Made by a program: the position numbers and the translations under genes. The notes below the pieces were generated by a model. That model worked only from the letters and a program-made list of their open reading frames with translations. It did not search any database and was not told the DNA's origin. Shown one piece after another: positions 7,386-9,710 of a stretch of DNA of 9,710 nt. The stretch comes from Bacilli bacterium (GTDB lineage: Bacteria; Bacillota_I; Bacilli_A; RF39; UBA660), in NCBI GenBank assembly GCA_028698535.1, contig JAQVDA010000022.1, positions 1 to 9,710 on the forward strand. The letters run 5' to 3'. Every line of letters starts with the position of its first letter. Positions within the stretch are counted from its first letter, which is position 1.

Positions 7386-8813
7386 ATGAAAAAGGTTCGA
7401 ACTCGGTTTGCGCCCAGCCCTACTGGTTTTATGCACGTCGGTAATTTAAGAAGTGCCATTTTTGCATATTTAGTGGCCAAACGTTATAATGGGAAGTTTA
7501 TTTTAAGAATTGAAGATACAGATCAAGAGAGATATGTAGAAGGCGCTATAGAGTTTATTTATAATACTTGCAATTTGTGTGGTCTAATCCCTGATGAGGG
7601 ACCTTTTACTGGTGGTAATTATGGCCCTTATATTCAAAGCGAAAGATTACATATTTATCAAGAGTATGCTCATAAATTAGTTAAAATGGGCCAAGCTTAT
7701 TATTGCTTTTGTGCTGAGGAAAGATTAGAAGAATTAAGAACAAAAGCGGAGGTTTTAAAGGTAGCTTTCTTATATGACGGGCATTGTAAGAACCTTAGCA
7801 AAGAGGAAATAGAACAAAGGATAAAAAGTGGCGAAAAATATGTTATCAGACAAATTATGCCTAAGGCGGGATTAAGTATTTATAATGACCTTGTTTATGG
7901 AGAAATGACCTTTGAAAATAAATTATTAGAAGATCAAATACTTTTAAAGTCAGATGGATTCCCTACATATAATTTTGCCAATGTTATAGATGACCATTTA
8001 ATGGAGATAACTCATATTATAAGGGGTAATGAATATCTAACGTCAACCCCCAAATATAATCATTTATATGATGCTTTTGGGTGGGAAAAACCAATTTATA
8101 TTCATTTGCCAATGGTGGTTGATTATAATCTTAAGAAATTAAGCAAAAGACATGGTGCTGCTTCTTTTATGGATTTATATAATAATGGCTATTTACCAGA
8201 AGCAATTGTTAATTACTTATCATTGCTAGGATGGAGCCCGGAAACAACGGAAGAAATATTTTCTTTAGAAGAATTAATTAAAATATTTGATCCAACTAGA
8301 ATTAATAAATCACCGGCAGTGTATGATGTTAAGAAACTTAATTGGGTAAATAGTCATTATATAAAAAAGCTGAATCTAGATGAGTTAATTAAAATAACAC
8401 TTCCGCCCTTAAAAGAAAAATATGATTTATCAGATAAAAGTGAGAAATGGATTAAACATTTGATTCAAATTTATCGCGATCATATTTCATATGGTAAGGA
8501 AATTGTTGAAGTGACAGATTTATTCTTTAAAAAGGATATAATATTAGATGATGAATGTTTAGAATTCATAAATAGTGACGATTCTAAAAAAGTAGTTAAT
8601 AGTTTTTATAATAATATTAAAAATATTACTGATTGGTCAATTGATAATATTGTGGACGCGATAAATAAGACTAAAGAAGTAACGGGTATAAAGGGCAAGA
8701 ATTTATATATGCCAATTAGAATAATGGTTAGTGGCCAAATGCATGGCCCAGAATTGCCGGATACTGTTTACTTATTAGGAAGAGACACAGTGACTAATAG
8801 ATTATCTAAATAA
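7386..8813 (+). CDS. gltX: Glutamyl-tRNA synthetase, class I
   Basis: GluRS attaches glutamate to tRNA-Glu and, in bacteria without GlnRS, also to tRNA-Gln for later amidation; which applies here cannot be told from this window. The 475-residue protein is of normal length. The class I signature F-A-P-S-P-T-G-F-M-H-V-G-N (8-20) holds the HIGH-type motif as HVGN, followed by R-I-E-D-T-D (41-46). The second ATP motif is K-L-S-K-R (251-255), the usual GluRS form of KMSKS. The zinc-finger region has Cys107-x-Cys109 and Cys134, but the position two after Cys134 is Asn136, where E. coli has a fourth ligand, so zinc binding may be altered or absent. The C-terminal anticodon-binding part (about 320-475) ends with the familiar Q-x-H-G-P-E-L stretch. 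The gene follows the clpC terminator and precedes cysS by 43 bases, consistent with a gltX-cysS pair. Confidence 0.97.
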   Translation: MKKVRTRFAPSPTGFMHVGNLRSAIFAYLVAKRYNGKFILRIEDTDQERYVEGAIEFIYNTCNLCGLIPDEGPFTGGNYGPYIQSERLHIYQEYAHKLVKMGQAYYCFCAEERLEELRTKAEVLKVAFLYDGHCKNLSKEEIEQRIKSGEKYVIRQIMPKAGLSIYNDLVYGEMTFENKLLEDQILLKSDGFPTYNFANVIDDHLMEITHIIRGNEYLTSTPKYNHLYDAFGWEKPIYIHLPMVVDYNLKKLSKRHGAASFMDLYNNGYLPEAIVNYLSLLGWSPETTEEIFSLEELIKIFDPTRINKSPAVYDVKKLNWVNSHYIKKLNLDELIKITLPPLKEKYDLSDKSEKWIKHLIQIYRDHISYGKEIVEVTDLFFKKDIILDDECLEFINSDDSKKVVNSFYNNIKNITDWSIDNIVDAINKTKEVTGIKGKNLYMPIRIMVSGQMHGPELPDTVYLLGRDTVTNRLSK

Positions 8814-8833
8814 TTTAAACATTGATATTGTAC

Positions 8834-8845
8834 ATACTTAAGTAT
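8834..8845. repeat. Perfect 12-bp palindrome before cysS
   Basis: ATACTTAAGTAT reads the same on both strands and lies directly before the cysS Shine-Dalgarno sequence in the 43-base gltX-cysS gap. In RNA it could only form a 4-bp stem with a TTAA loop, so a DNA-binding site is the likelier role, if it has any. The upstream TTGATA (8822-8827) resembles a -35, but no good -10 lies at proper spacing. Confidence 0.3.
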
Positions 8846-8856
8846 AGGAGGTAAAA

Positions 8857-9710
8857 ATGGAAATATATAATACGCTTTCAAAGAGCGTGGAGAAATTTAT
8901 TCCTCACAATGAAAAAGAAGTTAAAATGTATACGTGTGGTCCAACTGTTTATGATTATGCCCATATAGGCAATCTTAGGACTTATATATTTGAGGATATT
9001 TTAGAGAAATCTCTAAATTATTTAGGATATGATGTTAAAAGGGTTATGAATATAACTAATGTTGGTCATATGGTATCTGATGGTGATACTGGTGATGATA
9101 AAATGGTTGTTGGTGCTAGGCGCGAAGGGAAGACGGTGTTAGAAATTGCTGATTTTTATACTGAAGCATTCTTTAACGATATAAAAAAACTTAATATTAG
9201 GAAGCCATCTATTATTGAAAAAGCTTCTAATCATATTGATGAATACATCAAAATAATCCAAAATTTAATGGATGCGGGTTATGCTTATGTATCTGAGGGC
9301 AATGTTTATTTTGATGTTTCTAAGGTGTCTAATTATTATGAATTATCGGGAATGAAAGAAGCCGATTTAATAGTAGGAGCAAGAGAAGGTGTCGAACTAG
9401 ATAAACACAAAAGAAATCCTTTTGATTTCGGGTTATGGTTTACAAACTCAAAGTTTGAAAATCAATTACTTACATGGGATTCGCCGTGGGGGAGAGGTTA
9501 TCCAGGATGGCATATAGAATGTACTGGGATTGCTTTGAAATTTTTAGGCTCCAAATTAGATATACATTGTGGGGGTATTGATGCGATTTTTCCGCACCAT
9601 ACTAATGAAATTGCTCAATCAGAGGCATACTTGGGACACAAATGGTGTAATTACTGGTTGCATGGTGAATTTCTAAATGATAAAACAGGTAAGATGAGTA
9701 AATCTAAGGG
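8857..9710 (+). CDS. cysS: Cysteinyl-tRNA synthetase, class I, 3'-truncated by window edge
   Basis: CysRS charges tRNA-Cys. The frame is open from ATG 8857 to the end of the window (284 full codons plus two bases), so the helical-bundle and anticodon-binding C-terminus lies outside. AGGAGGT at 8846-8852 with a 4-base gap supports the start. [15 protein letters not shown] (25-39) holds the HIGH-type motif as HIGN and the first zinc ligand Cys27. The remaining zinc ligands are Cys222 (H-I-E-C), His247 and Glu251 (P-H-H-T-N-E-I); their mutual spacing (25 and 4 residues) equals that in E. coli (Cys209, His234, Glu238). The KMSKS motif is the exact K-M-S-K-S at 279-283, right at the window edge. 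Everything expected for a functional catalytic domain is present. The gap from gltX is short and has no terminator, so read-through from gltX is likely. Confidence 0.96.
   Translation, partial: MEIYNTLSKSVEKFIPHNEKEVKMYTCGPTVYDYAHIGNLRTYIFEDILEKSLNYLGYDVKRVMNITNVGHMVSDGDTGDDKMVVGARREGKTVLEIADFYTEAFFNDIKKLNIRKPSIIEKASNHIDEYIKIIQNLMDAGYAYVSEGNVYFDVSKVSNYYELSGMKEADLIVGAREGVELDKHKRNPFDFGLWFTNSKFENQLLTWDSPWGRGYPGWHIECTGIALKFLGSKLDIHCGGIDAIFPHHTNEIAQSEAYLGHKWCNYWLHGEFLNDKTGKMSKSK

Overview
The window is a stretch of AT-rich bacterial chromosome with seven genes, all on the + strand and tightly packed; no gap exceeds 115 bases. Strong GGAGG-type ribosome binding sites, two intrinsic terminators, Firmicutes-like protein sequences and a recognisable remnant of the Bacillus-type order (ftsH ... 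lysS ... clpC ... gltX ... cysS) point to a Bacillota or Mollicutes-related lineage with a compact genome. UGA is used as a stop (end of the RDD gene), Trp is encoded by TGG, and TAA and TAG also occur as stops. This argues for the standard bacterial code and against a Mycoplasma-type recoded genome. Naming a genus or family is not justified from the sequence alone.

Layout. (1) 1-3388: the 3' two thirds of ftsH (membrane AAA+ metalloprotease), an RDD-family membrane protein, and lysS, whose start overlaps the RDD stop by 4 bases. These read as one transcription unit entered from outside the window. (2) 3389-4913: a single-gene unit for a DcuC/YfcC-like ion-transporter-superfamily permease, with its own extended -10 promoter, which sits inside a perfect inverted repeat, and its own strong terminator. 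(3) 4914-7332: clpC (Hsp100 unfoldase with a ClpP-docking VGF loop), closed by a second, shorter terminator. (4) 7333-9710: gltX, then the first 284 codons of cysS, cut by the window edge just after its KMSKS motif.

The genes serve two themes: protein quality control (FtsH at the membrane, ClpC in the cytosol) and tRNA charging (LysRS, GluRS, CysRS). Compared with the Bacillus arrangement, the ctsR-mcsA-mcsB genes before clpC and the genes usually found between clpC and cysS (radA, disA, isp genes, cysE) are absent here, and a permease occupies the lysS-clpC interval. None of the three synthetase genes has room for a T-box leader.

I found no new defence, mobile or RNA system. The points worth a second look are a C-terminal Rho_N/SAP-like tail on FtsH, a LysRS whose motif-2 loop differs from the usual bacterial form, the palindrome over the permease promoter, and a ClpC that has lost the usual W-T-G linker signature. 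Two starts are placed downstream of the longest open frame: clpC at 4975 and gltX at 7386.
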